From positions 20,798 to 84,797 of the forward strand of contig VAWU01000019.1 of the NCBI GenBank assembly GCA_005888325.1: a DNA stretch of 64,000 nt, given 5' to 3'. The position numbers and the translations under genes are program-made. Shown here piece by piece: positions 7,275 to 15,954 of this stretch. The DNA comes from Actinomycetota bacterium (GTDB lineage Bacteria; Actinomycetota; Acidimicrobiia; Acidimicrobiales; AC-14). Every line of letters begins with the position of its first letter. Within the stretch, counting starts at the first letter, position 1. Below the pieces are notes generated by a model. That model did not search any database, was not told the origin of the DNA, and saw only the letters and a list, made by a program, of their open reading frames with translations.

Positions 7275-8812
7275 GGTCGCGTCCTCGGTGTTGAGTCGGC
7301 AGGGGTGCCGGTCACCCTGTCGGCCAGGGAGACCAGACCGACCGCGGCGATCATGGCGATCAGGGGAGTGGCCGGGACCTTGTAGCGGGGCGCGCCGTAC
7401 AGCAGGATCGGCGTCGACGCGAGCGAGGCGGCCGTCAGCAGGAGGAACCAGTGCCTGCCCGTCCTGCGCCCCGCTGACCGCGACACCCCGACCGCGGCCA
7501 GCCCGAGGGTGACGAAGAAGAACCAGTCACCGACCTTGGCGAGTGTCGTCCCGGTGCCTGGAGCGATGAACGGCCCGACATCCTCCAGCGCGTCGTGATC
7601 GTCTCGATAGGCGAGCCTGATTCGTGTGGGCCACTGCCGGACCTCCCGTGCCGGGTTGTGGACGACGAAGGTGATCGCCTGAGACATGGCGTAGTCGTTC
7701 TCTCTCACCTCTTGATCCTCGGGAGCAATGCCCTTTGTGGGTGGGACGCAGTACCGGCGCATGTTCTCGCGCGCCGCAGCGGACTCCAAGACCGAGTTCC
7801 CTCCCGATGCGCCGGGATGGCGCGCCATGCACAATGCCGCGCCGTAGCCGGTCGAGATGACCACAGGAGAATGCAGCTTGACGATGTTGCGGATGGTCCA
7901 CGGCAGCACGATGAGGCCGACCACCGCAACGACGATGCCGCACTGCGCCAGCGCCCGGCGGAGGCTCGACCCCTCGAGCCGGGCGGCAAGAGCCAGCAGC
8001 AAGACCATCGGCCACGCGATGGGGCGGATCAGAACGGAGCATCCGAACAGGGCAGCGAAGGCGAGCAATCGGCGATTCGGGACGCGCCCACCGGGCCATG
8101 GCCGCCCGAGCAGCACCAGGAGCGCGGCCATGGCGACGAAGATGAACGTCGTCTCCCAATGCAGGGTGGCGGTGTGGAACACGAGGTTCGGGTACACCGC
8201 GAGCACCGCGGCGGCCACGAGCGCCACCCTCGTGTCGAAGAGCCGCCGCATGATCTCGAACGCCATGAGGATGGTCGCGACGCCGAGCGCGACGTTGAGC
8301 GCGACTGCCGCGGCGACGAAGTTGTCGGGAAGCGGTGAGTGGATCACCAACCAGAAGAGCGCCCCGAGCGTCGCCGGGTAGCCGGGGGGACCGATGGCGG
8401 TGGGGACGTCGTGTCCGGGAACCGCGTTCGACCGGGACACGACTGCGCGGGCGATGCGCTGCCAGTACACGGTCGCGCTGTTGTAGCCCTCGCCGCGGGC
8501 GATCTGGACCGCTTGGATGTGGTACTGAGCCGGGTCGCCGACGACGGGAATGTCTGCGGCGTAGACGCACCAGACGACGCGGAGCGAAAGTGCAACCGCG
8601 AGGATCGCGACGAGTGCCTTGCGCTGTGCCGGAGTTCCCGTGCCCCGCCACCAACGGGCGATCCCGCTCGGTTCGCGGACGCGTGGACGTTCACCTGCAG
8701 GACGCTCTTCGAGCGCAGTCCGCGACGAGCCACGCGGCCCCAGGCTCACGCGGCATCGTACCCGTCCGGCGCCCGGGCAGGCTGGAATGACGACACCGGC
8801 TCGCGTCACCAT
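7205..8812 (-). CDS. GT39/ArnT-like membrane glycosyltransferase
   Basis: About 535 residues with roughly ten hydrophobic segments. The first (LVAILAVALSLRVVWCVYAA) is followed by the DPAQYHIQA loop, which matches the acidic periplasmic loop of PMT/ArnT-type polyprenyl-phosphate-dependent glycosyltransferases. The GPPGYPATLGALFW segment near residue 150 is also typical. It likely transfers sugars from lipid-linked donors on the outer face of the membrane. The ATG start gives an N-terminal Arg-rich cytosolic tail; a start near residue 22 (GTG) is also possible. It is unrelated in function to the catabolic genes around it. Its 3' end overlaps the convergent LLM gene by 70 bp. Confidence 0.83.
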   Translation of the reverse strand: MVTRAGVVIPACPGAGRVRCRVSLGPRGSSRTALEERPAGERPRVREPSGIARWWRGTGTPAQRKALVAILAVALSLRVVWCVYAADIPVVGDPAQYHIQAVQIARGEGYNSATVYWQRIARAVVSRSNAVPGHDVPTAIGPPGYPATLGALFWLVIHSPLPDNFVAAAVALNVALGVATILMAFEIMRRLFDTRVALVAAAVLAVYPNLVFHTATLHWETTFIFVAMAALLVLLGRPWPGGRVPNRRLLAFAALFGCSVLIRPIAWPMVLLLALAARLEGSSLRRALAQCGIVVAVVGLIVLPWTIRNIVKLHSPVVISTGYGAALCMARHPGASGGNSVLESAAARENMRRYCVPPTKGIAPEDQEVRENDYAMSQAITFVVHNPAREVRQWPTRIRLAYRDDHDALEDVGPFIAPGTGTTLAKVGDWFFFVTLGLAAVGVSRSAGRRTGRHWFLLLTAASLASTPILLYGAPRYKVPATPLIAMIAAVGLVSLADRVTGTPADSTPRTRPQDSFDGPAGVAGKSGDRSTSSP

Positions 8813-8894
8813 GTCACCGTGGTCGGCGGTGGGGACGGGTGAAGGGGATGGGTGAAGAGGTGCCGGCACGGGCTCGATCGATCGAAGGAGCGAC

Positions 8895-9674
8895 ATGGCG
8901 CTGAAGGGCCTCGAAGGGAAGGTCGCCGTGGTGACGGGCGCCGCGGGCGGCATCGGGCGGGCGGTGGGCCTGCGCCTCGCCGACGAGGGGGCGCAGGTGG
9001 TGCTGGTCGACCTGGACGAGGTGGCGGCCAAGGTGGTGGCCGACTCGCTGGGCGCGACGGGAACCCACGCGCTCGCGGTCGGAGCCGACGTGTCCACGGA
9101 AGAGGGGACCGACGCGTGGATGCACGCCGCCCTCTCGACCTTCGGGCGCGTCGACCTCCTCCACGCCAACGCCGGGGTCGAGGGCCCGCTCGCCGCGGTG
9201 CCCGACTACCCGATCGCCGAATTCGACCGCATCATGTCGGTGAACGTGCGCGGCGTGTTCCTCGGCGTGCGCGCGGTCATGCACCACCAGCGGGCCGTCT
9301 CCGGCGGTGGCGCAATCGTGATCACCTCGTCGGTCGCCGGGCTCATGGGCTCGCCGCTGTTCCCGGCCTACGTCACGAGCAAGCACGCGGTCCTCGGTCT
9401 CACCAAGTGCGCGGCGCGCGACGGTGGGCCCTTCGGGGTGCGGGTCAACGCGGTGTGCCCGGGCCCGATCAACACCGACATGATGCGGCGGCTCGAGTCG
9501 GGGCTGGGTGACGAGCTGGCGGACACCACCGCCGAGCAGATGCGCTCCACCGTGCCGATGGGCCGCTACGGCGAGCCCGCCGAGGTCGCCGCGCTCGTCG
9601 CCTGGCTCCTGAGCGACGAGGCGTCCTACGTCAGCGGCGGCGTCTTCACCGTCGACGGCGGCCAGCGCTACTGA
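8895..9674 (+). CDS. Short-chain dehydrogenase/reductase
   Basis: A 259-residue classical SDR with TGAAGGIG near residue 15, the NAGVE motif, catalytic ITSSVA, YVTSK, and a standard C-terminal YVSGGVFTVDGGQ. The ATG is preceded by GAAGGAG at good spacing. NAD(P)-dependent alcohol/ketone oxidoreductase, probably for a hydroxyacyl or sterol-like intermediate. Transcribed away from the GT39 gene and convergent with the next SDR. Confidence 0.92.
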   Translation: MALKGLEGKVAVVTGAAGGIGRAVGLRLADEGAQVVLVDLDEVAAKVVADSLGATGTHALAVGADVSTEEGTDAWMHAALSTFGRVDLLHANAGVEGPLAAVPDYPIAEFDRIMSVNVRGVFLGVRAVMHHQRAVSGGGAIVITSSVAGLMGSPLFPAYVTSKHAVLGLTKCAARDGGPFGVRVNAVCPGPINTDMMRRLESGLGDELADTTAEQMRSTVPMGRYGEPAEVAALVAWLLSDEASYVSGGVFTVDGGQRY

Positions 9675-9687
9675 AGCGCTGATACCC

Positions 9688-9745
9688 AACCTGTTCTCTG
9701 AACGATCGGCGGGGTCAGGGCCACACGAATCGTTCCGAGAACGAT
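9688..9745. terminator. Paired dyads in a convergent gap
   Basis: Two related dyads, GTTCTCTGAAC (9693-9703) and GTTCCGAGAAC (9732-9742), are each followed by GATCGG. The second extends to a 7-bp stem with a 3-nt loop (9729-9745). The position between two convergent stop codons favours a bidirectional terminator. There is no T-run, and a DNA-binding site pair is an alternative. Confidence 0.35.
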
Positions 9746-9752
9746 CGGTCGA

Positions 9753-10496
9753 CTAGGTGGTGAAGATGCCTCCGTTGACGGGCAGCGTCTGTCCGGTCAC
9801 CCACGCCGCCTCGTCCGACGCGAGGTAGGCGATCGCCCCGGCCACGTCGGCGGGCCGACCGAGACGCCGGGTGGGGTACCCCTTGACCATGCCGTGGCCG
9901 GCGCCGTCGGCCCGTTCGATGACACCGAGCGACACACAGTTGACCGTGACTCCGAACGGGCCGAGCTCCACCGCCAGATGACGGGACAACCCGACCGCGG
10001 CCGCCTTGGATGCGCCGTAGAGCGAGATACCGAGGCCGGTGCCGGCCCGACCCGCCTCGGAGGAGACGGTGACCACGCGGCCCCAGCCCCGCTCGCACAT
10101 CCCGTCGACCACCGCACGCGTGCAGTGCAGGGTGCCGTACAGGTTGAGGCGGATGAAGGGCTCCCAGTCCTCGAGGGTCGTGTCGCGGAACTGCTTCAAG
10201 GCGAAGCCGTCGGCGGGGATGCCGGCGTTGTTCACGAGGATGTCGACCGGCCCGACGCGGGCCTCGACGGTCGCGACCATCGCCCCCACCGCGTCGACGT
10301 CGGTGATGTCGGCGTCCACCGCCTCGGCGCGGCCCCCGCTCGCGATGATCTCGTCGGCAACCGTCCGGGCCCGCGCCGCGAACAGATCGTTCACCGCGAC
10401 CGCCGCGCCCTGGCGCGCGAGCGTGCGCGCCACCTCCGCGCCCACGCCCTGACCCGCCCCGGTGACCAGCGCGACCCGGCGCGAGAGGTCGAACAT
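9753..10496 (-). CDS. Short-chain dehydrogenase/reductase
   Basis: A 247-residue SDR with TGAGQGVG near residue 12, NNAGIP, VTVSSEA, YGASK, and an orthodox end (WVTGQTLPVNGG). The ATG overlaps the stop of the LLM gene upstream as ATGA, so the pair is translationally coupled. The resemblance to 3-oxoacyl-ACP/3-hydroxyacyl-CoA dehydrogenases is generic; the substrate cannot be named. Confidence 0.92.
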   Translation of the reverse strand: MFDLSRRVALVTGAGQGVGAEVARTLARQGAAVAVNDLFAARARTVADEIIASGGRAEAVDADITDVDAVGAMVATVEARVGPVDILVNNAGIPADGFALKQFRDTTLEDWEPFIRLNLYGTLHCTRAVVDGMCERGWGRVVTVSSEAGRAGTGLGISLYGASKAAAVGLSRHLAVELGPFGVTVNCVSLGVIERADGAGHGMVKGYPTRRLGRPADVAGAIAYLASDEAAWVTGQTLPVNGGIFTT

Positions 10497-11509
10497 CACG
10501 CCGTCGCGCGGAACCCGCTCAGCACGTCGTGCATGCATTCGGTGCTGGGCTCGTAGGGCATCGAGAAGCTGATGCGGTCGGCCAGGTCGCCGTAGCGCTC
10601 CCGCACCCGCGCGCCGATCGACCCGGGCTCGCCCCGGACCGCCAGCGCGTCGACGATCTCGTCGTCGATCAAACCCGTCATCTCGTCCCAGCGCCCCTGC
10701 TTCGACAACGCGTTCAAGTCGGTCTGCAGATCGCCCCAGCCGTGGGCATCGAGCGTGACGCGATAGGCCGGGGTCGATCCGTAGAACGACAGCAGGCGGC
10801 GAACGCCTGCGTCGGCGCCCTTCAGCTCCTGCTCGTCGCGACCGGTGAGCACGATGGTCGTGACGGCGACGGTGAAGTCCTCGCGGGAGCGCCCGGCGCG
10901 CGCCAGGCCCCGCTCGACCGCGGCCGCGGCCTGCTCGCGCACGAAGCGCTCGGTGTTGAACGGGTGGATGAGGAGGCCGTCGCCCACCTCGGCGGCCATC
11001 TCGGTCATACGGGGCCCGAGCCCGGCGACGAAGATCGGGGGTGCGCCGTGGGGGTTGGGCCCCGGGTCGAAGAACGGCGTCATGAGCGTGTGCGTATAGA
11101 AGTCGCCGCGGAAGTCGAGCCGGGCGCCGTCGTTCCAGCAGCGGTGGATGGCGCGGACGGCCTCGACCAGCTCGCGCATGCGCGCCACCGGACGGCCCCA
11201 CGGCATGCTGAAGCGCTTCTCGATGTGGGGCCGGATCTGGGAGCCGAGGCCGAGTATGAAGCGTCCGTTGCTGGCGAGCTGCAGGTCGTTGGCGATCTGC
11301 GCCAGGTCCATCGGGCTGCGTGCGAAGGCGACCGCGATGTTGGTCATCAGCTCGATGCGCTCGGTGTGCTCGGCCGCGAGCAAGAGCGGGAAGAAGGGGC
11401 CGTGCGGGCCCTCGAACGTGAACGCGCCGTCGTAGCCGAGCGACTCGAGCCGGCGGGCGGCGGCGCCGGAATCGGTGAGCGAGCCCTTGACCCAGCCGTC
11501 GAGCTTCAT
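10496..11509 (-). CDS. F420-type LLM class oxidoreductase (TIGR03617-like)
   Basis: A 337-residue luciferase-like TIM barrel. It opens KLDGWVKGSL and contains GYDGAFTFEGPHGPFFPLLLAAEHT, LMTNIAVAFARSPMDLA, GRFILGLGSQIRPHIEKR and PPIFVAGLGPRM, the pattern of the F420-dependent TIGR03617 group common in mycobacteria and relatives. Predicted cytosolic flavin/F420 enzyme. It is coupled to the SDR downstream and divergent to a thiolase, with 23 bp between start codons. On the minus strand a TATCGT box lies 12 nt before the ATG. Confidence 0.88.
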   Translation of the reverse strand: MKLDGWVKGSLTDSGAAARRLESLGYDGAFTFEGPHGPFFPLLLAAEHTERIELMTNIAVAFARSPMDLAQIANDLQLASNGRFILGLGSQIRPHIEKRFSMPWGRPVARMRELVEAVRAIHRCWNDGARLDFRGDFYTHTLMTPFFDPGPNPHGAPPIFVAGLGPRMTEMAAEVGDGLLIHPFNTERFVREQAAAAVERGLARAGRSREDFTVAVTTIVLTGRDEQELKGADAGVRRLLSFYGSTPAYRVTLDAHGWGDLQTDLNALSKQGRWDEMTGLIDDEIVDALAVRGEPGSIGARVRERYGDLADRISFSMPYEPSTECMHDVLSGFRATA

Positions 11510-11532
11510 GAGGTGCGTGTCACGATAGCCAG

Positions 11533-12708
11533 ATGTCCTTCCGCGGGGAGGCGGCGATCGTCGGGATCGGCGAGACCGACTACATGCGCGGCGCCGAGCG
11601 CCTGCCCGTCGAGCTGATGCTCGACGCGGCCCGGGTCGCGGTCGCCGACGCGGGCCTCTCGCCCGCAGACATCGACGGCATCATCCCCCCGGCGGGCTTC
11701 ACGACCGCGGAGGAGCTCGCGGTCAACCTCGGGATCGAGAACCTGAGCTACTCCGTGACGGTCATGATGGGCGGCGCCAGCCCGACCGCGGCGCTGCAGA
11801 GCGCGGCGATGGCGGTGACCTGCGGCCTGGCGCGCCACGTCCTCGTCGTCGTGGGATGGAACGGCTACTCGGCGTTCCGGGCCAAGCCCGGGGCCCGCCG
11901 ACCGCGCCACGGGTTCCTGCGCACGTCGGTCACCGACACCACCGCCGACTTCTACGTGCCGCACGGCGGTTTCGCACCATCGCAGTTCTACGGATGGATC
12001 GCCATGCGCCACAAGCTGTTGCACGGCATCCGCGACGAGGACGCCGGTGCGGTCGCGCTTGCCTGCCGCAAGCACGCGCAGCTCAACGACAAGGCGCTCA
12101 TGCGTGGCAAGCCGCTCACCATCGACGACTACCTCGGCGCCCGCTGGGTGTCGGAGCCGTTCCGCCTCTATCACTGCTGCCTCGAAACCGACTGCGCGGC
12201 GGCCATCGTCGTGTCGACGACCGAGCGCGCCCGCGACCTGGCGCGCGTTCCGGTCGTCGTGCTGGGCGCGGCGGAGGGGCATCCCTATCCGGCCGACGAC
12301 ATCGCCAGTCGGCCCGACCTCAGCCGCATCGGACTGACCGCGGCCGCGCCGCAGGCGTACGCGATGGCCGGCATCGCGCCGCACGACGTCGACTTCCTCG
12401 AGGTCTACGACTGCTTCACCTACGTCGTGCTGCTGCAGCTTGAGGCGCTGGGGCTGTGTGGTCCCGGGGAGTCGGGTGCGTTCGTCGCCGACGGTGCCAT
12501 CGAGCTCGGCGGCCGTTACCCGCTCAACACCCACGGCGGACTGCTGTCGCAGGGTCACATGTGGGGGATGAACCATCTCGTCGAGGCGACCCGCCAGCTG
12601 CGTCACGAGGCGGGTGCGGCGCAGGTCGCGGACTGCGAGCTCGGGCTCGTCACCGGGTGGGGCGACTTCGGCGACGGGAGCATCGCCGTCCTGGCCCGGG
12701 CGGCGTGA
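11533..12708 (+). CDS. Thiolase-like protein of the Ltp2 type (lacks nucleophilic Cys)
   Basis: A 391-residue thiolase-fold protein starting [11 protein letters not shown]. The segment where thiolases carry the nucleophilic Cys reads [12 protein letters not shown], with no Cys, while the C-terminal [11 protein letters not shown] loop keeps a His. This is the pattern of SCP-x/Ltp-type proteins. The partner gene overlaps it by 4 bp and encodes a DUF35 zinc-ribbon/OB protein. That pairing is known from Ltp2-ChsH2, which catalyses retro-aldol removal of propionyl-CoA from steroid side chains. A C-C lyase acting on an acyl-CoA in this catabolic cluster is therefore the favoured role; a lipid-transfer thiolase is the alternative. 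Confidence 0.85.
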   Translation: MSFRGEAAIVGIGETDYMRGAERLPVELMLDAARVAVADAGLSPADIDGIIPPAGFTTAEELAVNLGIENLSYSVTVMMGGASPTAALQSAAMAVTCGLARHVLVVVGWNGYSAFRAKPGARRPRHGFLRTSVTDTTADFYVPHGGFAPSQFYGWIAMRHKLLHGIRDEDAGAVALACRKHAQLNDKALMRGKPLTIDDYLGARWVSEPFRLYHCCLETDCAAAIVVSTTERARDLARVPVVVLGAAEGHPYPADDIASRPDLSRIGLTAAAPQAYAMAGIAPHDVDFLEVYDCFTYVVLLQLEALGLCGPGESGAFVADGAIELGGRYPLNTHGGLLSQGHMWGMNHLVEATRQLRHEAGAAQVADCELGLVTGWGDFGDGSIAVLARAA

Positions 12709-13124
12709 TCAAGCCGATCCCGAAGCCCGAGGGTTTGAACGCGGAGTTCTACGAGCACTGCGCGCGCCACGAGCTGCGGTTTCAGCGGTGCGAGTGCGGC
12801 GTCTGGCGCCACCCGCCACGGGTGCTGTGCGCGGCGTGCGGTTCCGAGGAATGGACGTGGGCGCCGGCGAGCGGCCGCGGTCGGGTGTTCACCTGGACGG
12901 TCACCCATCAGGCGCTCCACCCCGCGTACGCGGACGACGTACCTTACGCGGTGCTCGTGGTGGAGATGGACGAAGGCGTGCGCATGGTCTCGTCGCTGCG
13001 CGACCTCGACCCCGGGGACCTCGCGCTCGATCTCCCCGTCGAGGTGGTGTTCGAGGCGCGCCCCGACGCAACCCGGCCGGACGCGATCACCCTGCCGTGC
13101 TTCAGGCCTTCCACGCGGCGATGA
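12705..13124 (+). CDS. DUF35 zinc-ribbon/OB-fold partner protein (ChsH2-like)
   Basis: A 139-residue protein with the DUF35 layout: an N-terminal helix ([16 protein letters not shown]), a zinc ribbon CEC...CAAC near residues 25-42, then an OB fold ([27 protein letters not shown]). In characterised systems these subunits bind the thiolase-like partner and help hold the acyl-CoA. The GTG start overlaps the thiolase stop as GTGA, supporting equimolar synthesis. The 3' end overlaps the convergent isochorismatase-fold gene by 23 bp. Confidence 0.88.
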   Translation: MIKPIPKPEGLNAEFYEHCARHELRFQRCECGVWRHPPRVLCAACGSEEWTWAPASGRGRVFTWTVTHQALHPAYADDVPYAVLVVEMDEGVRMVSSLRDLDPGDLALDLPVEVVFEARPDATRPDAITLPCFRPSTRR

Positions 13125-13725
13125 CGTCGTCGACCGCCACGCGCGTGGCGAGCAGGGCGATGGTGTTGTCGATCACCGCGCGTCCGTACTCACGCGGCAC
13201 ACCCGCCACCGCGTCGGTGACGACCGCGACGCGATAGCCGAGGTTCACCGCCTCGATGGCGAGCCCCAGCACGCCGAGGTTCACCGACACCCCGGTCGCC
13301 ACGACCGTGGTCACGCCGAGGTTGCGCAGGATCGAGTCGAGGTCGGTACCGGTGAACGGCGAGATGCCGTGGCGGCGGGACGACACGACGTCGGAGGGGT
13401 GCGGGCCCAGCTCACCGACGACCTCGGCCGCGGGTGAGCCCACCTCGAGGTGGGTCGGGTTGCGCATCATGACCGCGAGCATCGGCGCGTTCACGGCCGA
13501 GCCGGCGCGATCGGCGCGGAACTCGGCCGTGCAGTGGACGACGCGCACGCCGGCGCGTCGCGCCGCCGTCGCCAGCCGCGCCGCGTTCGTGATGACGCTC
13601 TGGGACGCCACCTCGGCCGCCAGATCCGGGACGGCGGCGAGGTCGCCGATGACGCCCCGCTGCATCTCCATCGTCAGCATCGCCGTGTGGCCGGGCGCCA
13701 GCAGCTCGACGAGGTCGATCGGCAT
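13102..13725 (-). CDS. Isochorismatase-fold protein without the catalytic triad
   Basis: A 207-residue isochorismatase-like (cysteine hydrolase) domain. The fold markers are clear: AMLTMEMQRGV, VRVVHCTAEFR, SPFTGTDLDSILRNLGVTTVVATGVSVN, AVVTDAVAGV. The canonical Asp-Lys-Cys triad is not. The DmQ Asp is Glu (MEMQ), the Lys region reads RRHGISPF, and the catalytic Cys position after VSVN is Gly (NLGVLG). It is therefore unlikely to be a standard cysteine hydrolase and may be a binding or structural homologue. Divergent to an SDR gene; role unknown. Confidence 0.85.
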   Translation of the reverse strand: MPIDLVELLAPGHTAMLTMEMQRGVIGDLAAVPDLAAEVASQSVITNAARLATAARRAGVRVVHCTAEFRADRAGSAVNAPMLAVMMRNPTHLEVGSPAAEVVGELGPHPSDVVSSRRHGISPFTGTDLDSILRNLGVTTVVATGVSVNLGVLGLAIEAVNLGYRVAVVTDAVAGVPREYGRAVIDNTIALLATRVAVDDVIAAWKA

Positions 13726-13791
13726 GTGGGGAGGCTAGCGAGCCGAGGCGCTCGCCCCGCTCCGGGCCCGGCCCGGTCGAGCGTCCCCTCG

Positions 13792-13797
13792 TAATGT
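13792..13797 (+). promoter_or_regulatory. Putative -10 box before the SDR/ligase pair
   Basis: TAATGT lies 31 nt before the SDR start codon, which itself has an AGGAG ribosome site 8 nt upstream. No convincing -35 is visible at 16-18 nt. Confidence 0.35.
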
Positions 13798-13828
13798 GGC
13801 GTGATGAGCGGGCGCAGGAGCTAGCCGC

Positions 13829-14614
13829 ATGGGCAACGGGGTCGACCTCCAGGGCGTGGCGCTGGTGACGGGCGGGCGCGGCGGGTTGGGCCGGGCGCTC
13901 TGCCAGCGGCTGGCGAACGCAGGCATGACGGCTCTGGCCGTCGACCTGCCCGGGCTCGGCGCGGACGTCGAGCTCGACGTCACCGATGCCGAGGCGGTTC
14001 GGGGTGCGGTCGAGCAGGTCATCGGCACCCACGGCCGGCTCGACGTCGTCATCGCCAACGCCGGCATCGGCGTCGGTGGGGTCGTCGAGGCGCTGCCCGC
14101 GGCTGCTTGGTCGCGGTCGTCGGCGGTGAACCTGGGCGGTGCGATCAACGTGCTCCGCGCCGTGTACCCGACGATGATCGAGCAGCGGCGTGGGCATCTC
14201 GTGTTCGTCTCGTCGCTCGCGGGTCTCGTCCCGACACCGCTCCTCGTCCCCTACGCAATGACGAAGCACGCGATCGTCGGGCTCTCGACCAGCCTGCGCC
14301 CCGAGGCGGCGCGCTACGGGATCGGCGTCACGGTGGTGTGCCCCGGCCCGATCGACACCGGGTTCCTCGACACCGGCGGCAGTGCGGGCGTGGTCGAGGG
14401 CGTCGACATCCGGCGCTACCTCACGCGCGCCGCCGGACGCGCCATCACGCCCGAGGCGGTTGCGGCAGCCACCTTGCGCGGCATCCGCCACAACCGGGCG
14501 GTCGTGGCGCCCGGGCGGGCCGGTCTGATCTGGCGCGCGGCCCGGCTCTCCCCCCGGCTCGTCGAACAGGTCATCAGCCGGACCATCCGCGCCGAGCTCG
14601 CGCACACGGGTTGA
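13829..14614 (+). CDS. Short-chain dehydrogenase/reductase
   Basis: A 261-residue SDR with TGGRGGLG near residue 16, NAGIG, FVSSLA and YAMTK. The C-terminal part after residue 195 (ITPEAVAAATLRGIRHNRAVVAPG) lacks the GG ending of classical FabG-type members and resembles the membrane-associated extended tail of retinol-dehydrogenase-like SDRs. The start has an AGGAG ribosome site. Its stop overlaps the TTG start of the ligase gene, so the two are coupled. Probable alcohol/ketone oxidoreductase of the local acyl-CoA pathway. Confidence 0.9.
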   Translation: MGNGVDLQGVALVTGGRGGLGRALCQRLANAGMTALAVDLPGLGADVELDVTDAEAVRGAVEQVIGTHGRLDVVIANAGIGVGGVVEALPAAAWSRSSAVNLGGAINVLRAVYPTMIEQRRGHLVFVSSLAGLVPTPLLVPYAMTKHAIVGLSTSLRPEAARYGIGVTVVCPGPIDTGFLDTGGSAGVVEGVDIRRYLTRAAGRAITPEAVAAATLRGIRHNRAVVAPGRAGLIWRAARLSPRLVEQVISRTIRAELAHTG

Positions 14615-15954
14615 GGGCCGGGCCCGTCACGGTCGAGCGCGTCACTGCCGAGCAGTCGCGGCGCGCCCAGTCGAGAGTCGCCGGCGCGCTCGCGCGGCTG
14701 GGCATCGGGCGCGGTGAGCGCGTCGCCTTTCTGTGTGCCAACTCGGCCGGGCTCGTCGCCGCGTGCCTCGGTGCGTTGCGCACCGGCGTCGTGCCGGTGT
14801 GCCTCAACCCCGCGTTGCTCGCGCGCGAGAGGCGGGTCCTCTTGGACGACGCGGAGCCCGCGCTCGTCGCGGGACCGCGCGCGCTGACCGCCCTGCTCGA
14901 CGGGCCCGAGGCCGACCTGGCGCCGGTGCCCCTCGCCCGGCCCATGCACTACACGTCGGGCACGACGGGCACACCGAAGGGGGTGTGGTCGGGCGTGCTC
15001 GACGAGGCGACCGCCGGCGCGCTCCACGACGACGAGTCCGCGGTGTGGGCCTTCTCGGCGGACGACCGCCTGCTCGTCGCCTCACCGCTGCACCACTCGG
15101 CGCCGCTGCGGTTCAGCACCGGTGTGCTGCTCGCGGGGGGAGAGCTCTGCGTGCTCGAACGGTTCGACGCCGCGGCCGTGGCCGATGCCATCGCGACCTT
15201 CCGCCCTACGCTCGCGTTCTTCGTCCCCGCGCACCTCCACCGGCTGTTCGCGCTCGGCGCGCTCCCGCGGCTCGACTCGTTCCGCCTCTTGGCCCATGCG
15301 GGCGCACCGTGCCCGGTGGCGCTGAAGGAGGCCGCGCTCGCCGCGTTCCCGACGGGCACGGTGTGGGAGTTCTACGGCTCGACCGAGGGGCAGTTCACCG
15401 TCTGCTCGCCCGACGAATGGCTGGAGCGCCCGGGCACGGTGGGCCGCGCCCGCCCCGGCCGCACGTTGTCGGTGGACGACGGCACGATCTGGTGCGACGT
15501 CCCGCCGTTCGCGCGCTTCGAGTACTGGCGCGACCCGGAGAAGACCGCGAGAGCGTGGCGGGGAAGCGCGTTCACGGTCGGCGACCTCGGCCGGCTCGAT
15601 GACGACGGCTTCCTGTTCCTCGACGGCCGCCGCGACGACCTCATCATCTCGGGTGGGGTGAACGTGTACCCGCTCGAGGTCGAAGCCGCGCTGTCTGCGG
15701 TTGAGGGGATCGAGGAGGTCGTCGTCTTCGGCGTGCCGGACGAGCGGTGGGGTCAGCGCGTGTGCGCGGCGGTGATAGGCGACGCAGCCGCGACGGCCGT
15801 CATGACGCACGCGCGCGCCACGCTCGCCGCGTACAAGTGCCCGAAGGACGTCTACGTGGTGGCCGACCTGCCGCGCACGGCCAGCGGCAAGGTGCGTCGC
15901 TCAGCCGTGGCGAGCCACCTCGGCCTCGATGTCGAGGGGGGCGACCGGGGCTGA
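14611..15954 (+). CDS. AMP-forming acyl-CoA ligase, N-terminally short
   Basis: A 447-residue ANL-superfamily enzyme. It shows the P-loop YTSGTTGTPKG (about residue 112), the A5-like FYGSTEGQ, the TGD-equivalent VGDLGRLDDDG, the hinge and A8 segment GGVNVYPLEVE, and the C-terminal catalytic Lys in PRTASGKVRR. The family activates carboxylic acids as acyl-AMP and then acyl-CoA. The only in-frame start that avoids deep overlap is TTG, overlapping the SDR stop as TTGA. This leaves the protein about 50 residues shorter than typical members, missing the usual first strand. Substrate unknown. The last 54 bp overlap the convergent VOC gene. Confidence 0.85.
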   Translation: MRAGPVTVERVTAEQSRRAQSRVAGALARLGIGRGERVAFLCANSAGLVAACLGALRTGVVPVCLNPALLARERRVLLDDAEPALVAGPRALTALLDGPEADLAPVPLARPMHYTSGTTGTPKGVWSGVLDEATAGALHDDESAVWAFSADDRLLVASPLHHSAPLRFSTGVLLAGGELCVLERFDAAAVADAIATFRPTLAFFVPAHLHRLFALGALPRLDSFRLLAHAGAPCPVALKEAALAAFPTGTVWEFYGSTEGQFTVCSPDEWLERPGTVGRARPGRTLSVDDGTIWCDVPPFARFEYWRDPEKTARAWRGSAFTVGDLGRLDDDGFLFLDGRRDDLIISGGVNVYPLEVEAALSAVEGIEEVVVFGVPDERWGQRVCAAVIGDAAATAVMTHARATLAAYKCPKDVYVVADLPRTASGKVRRSAVASHLGLDVEGGDRG

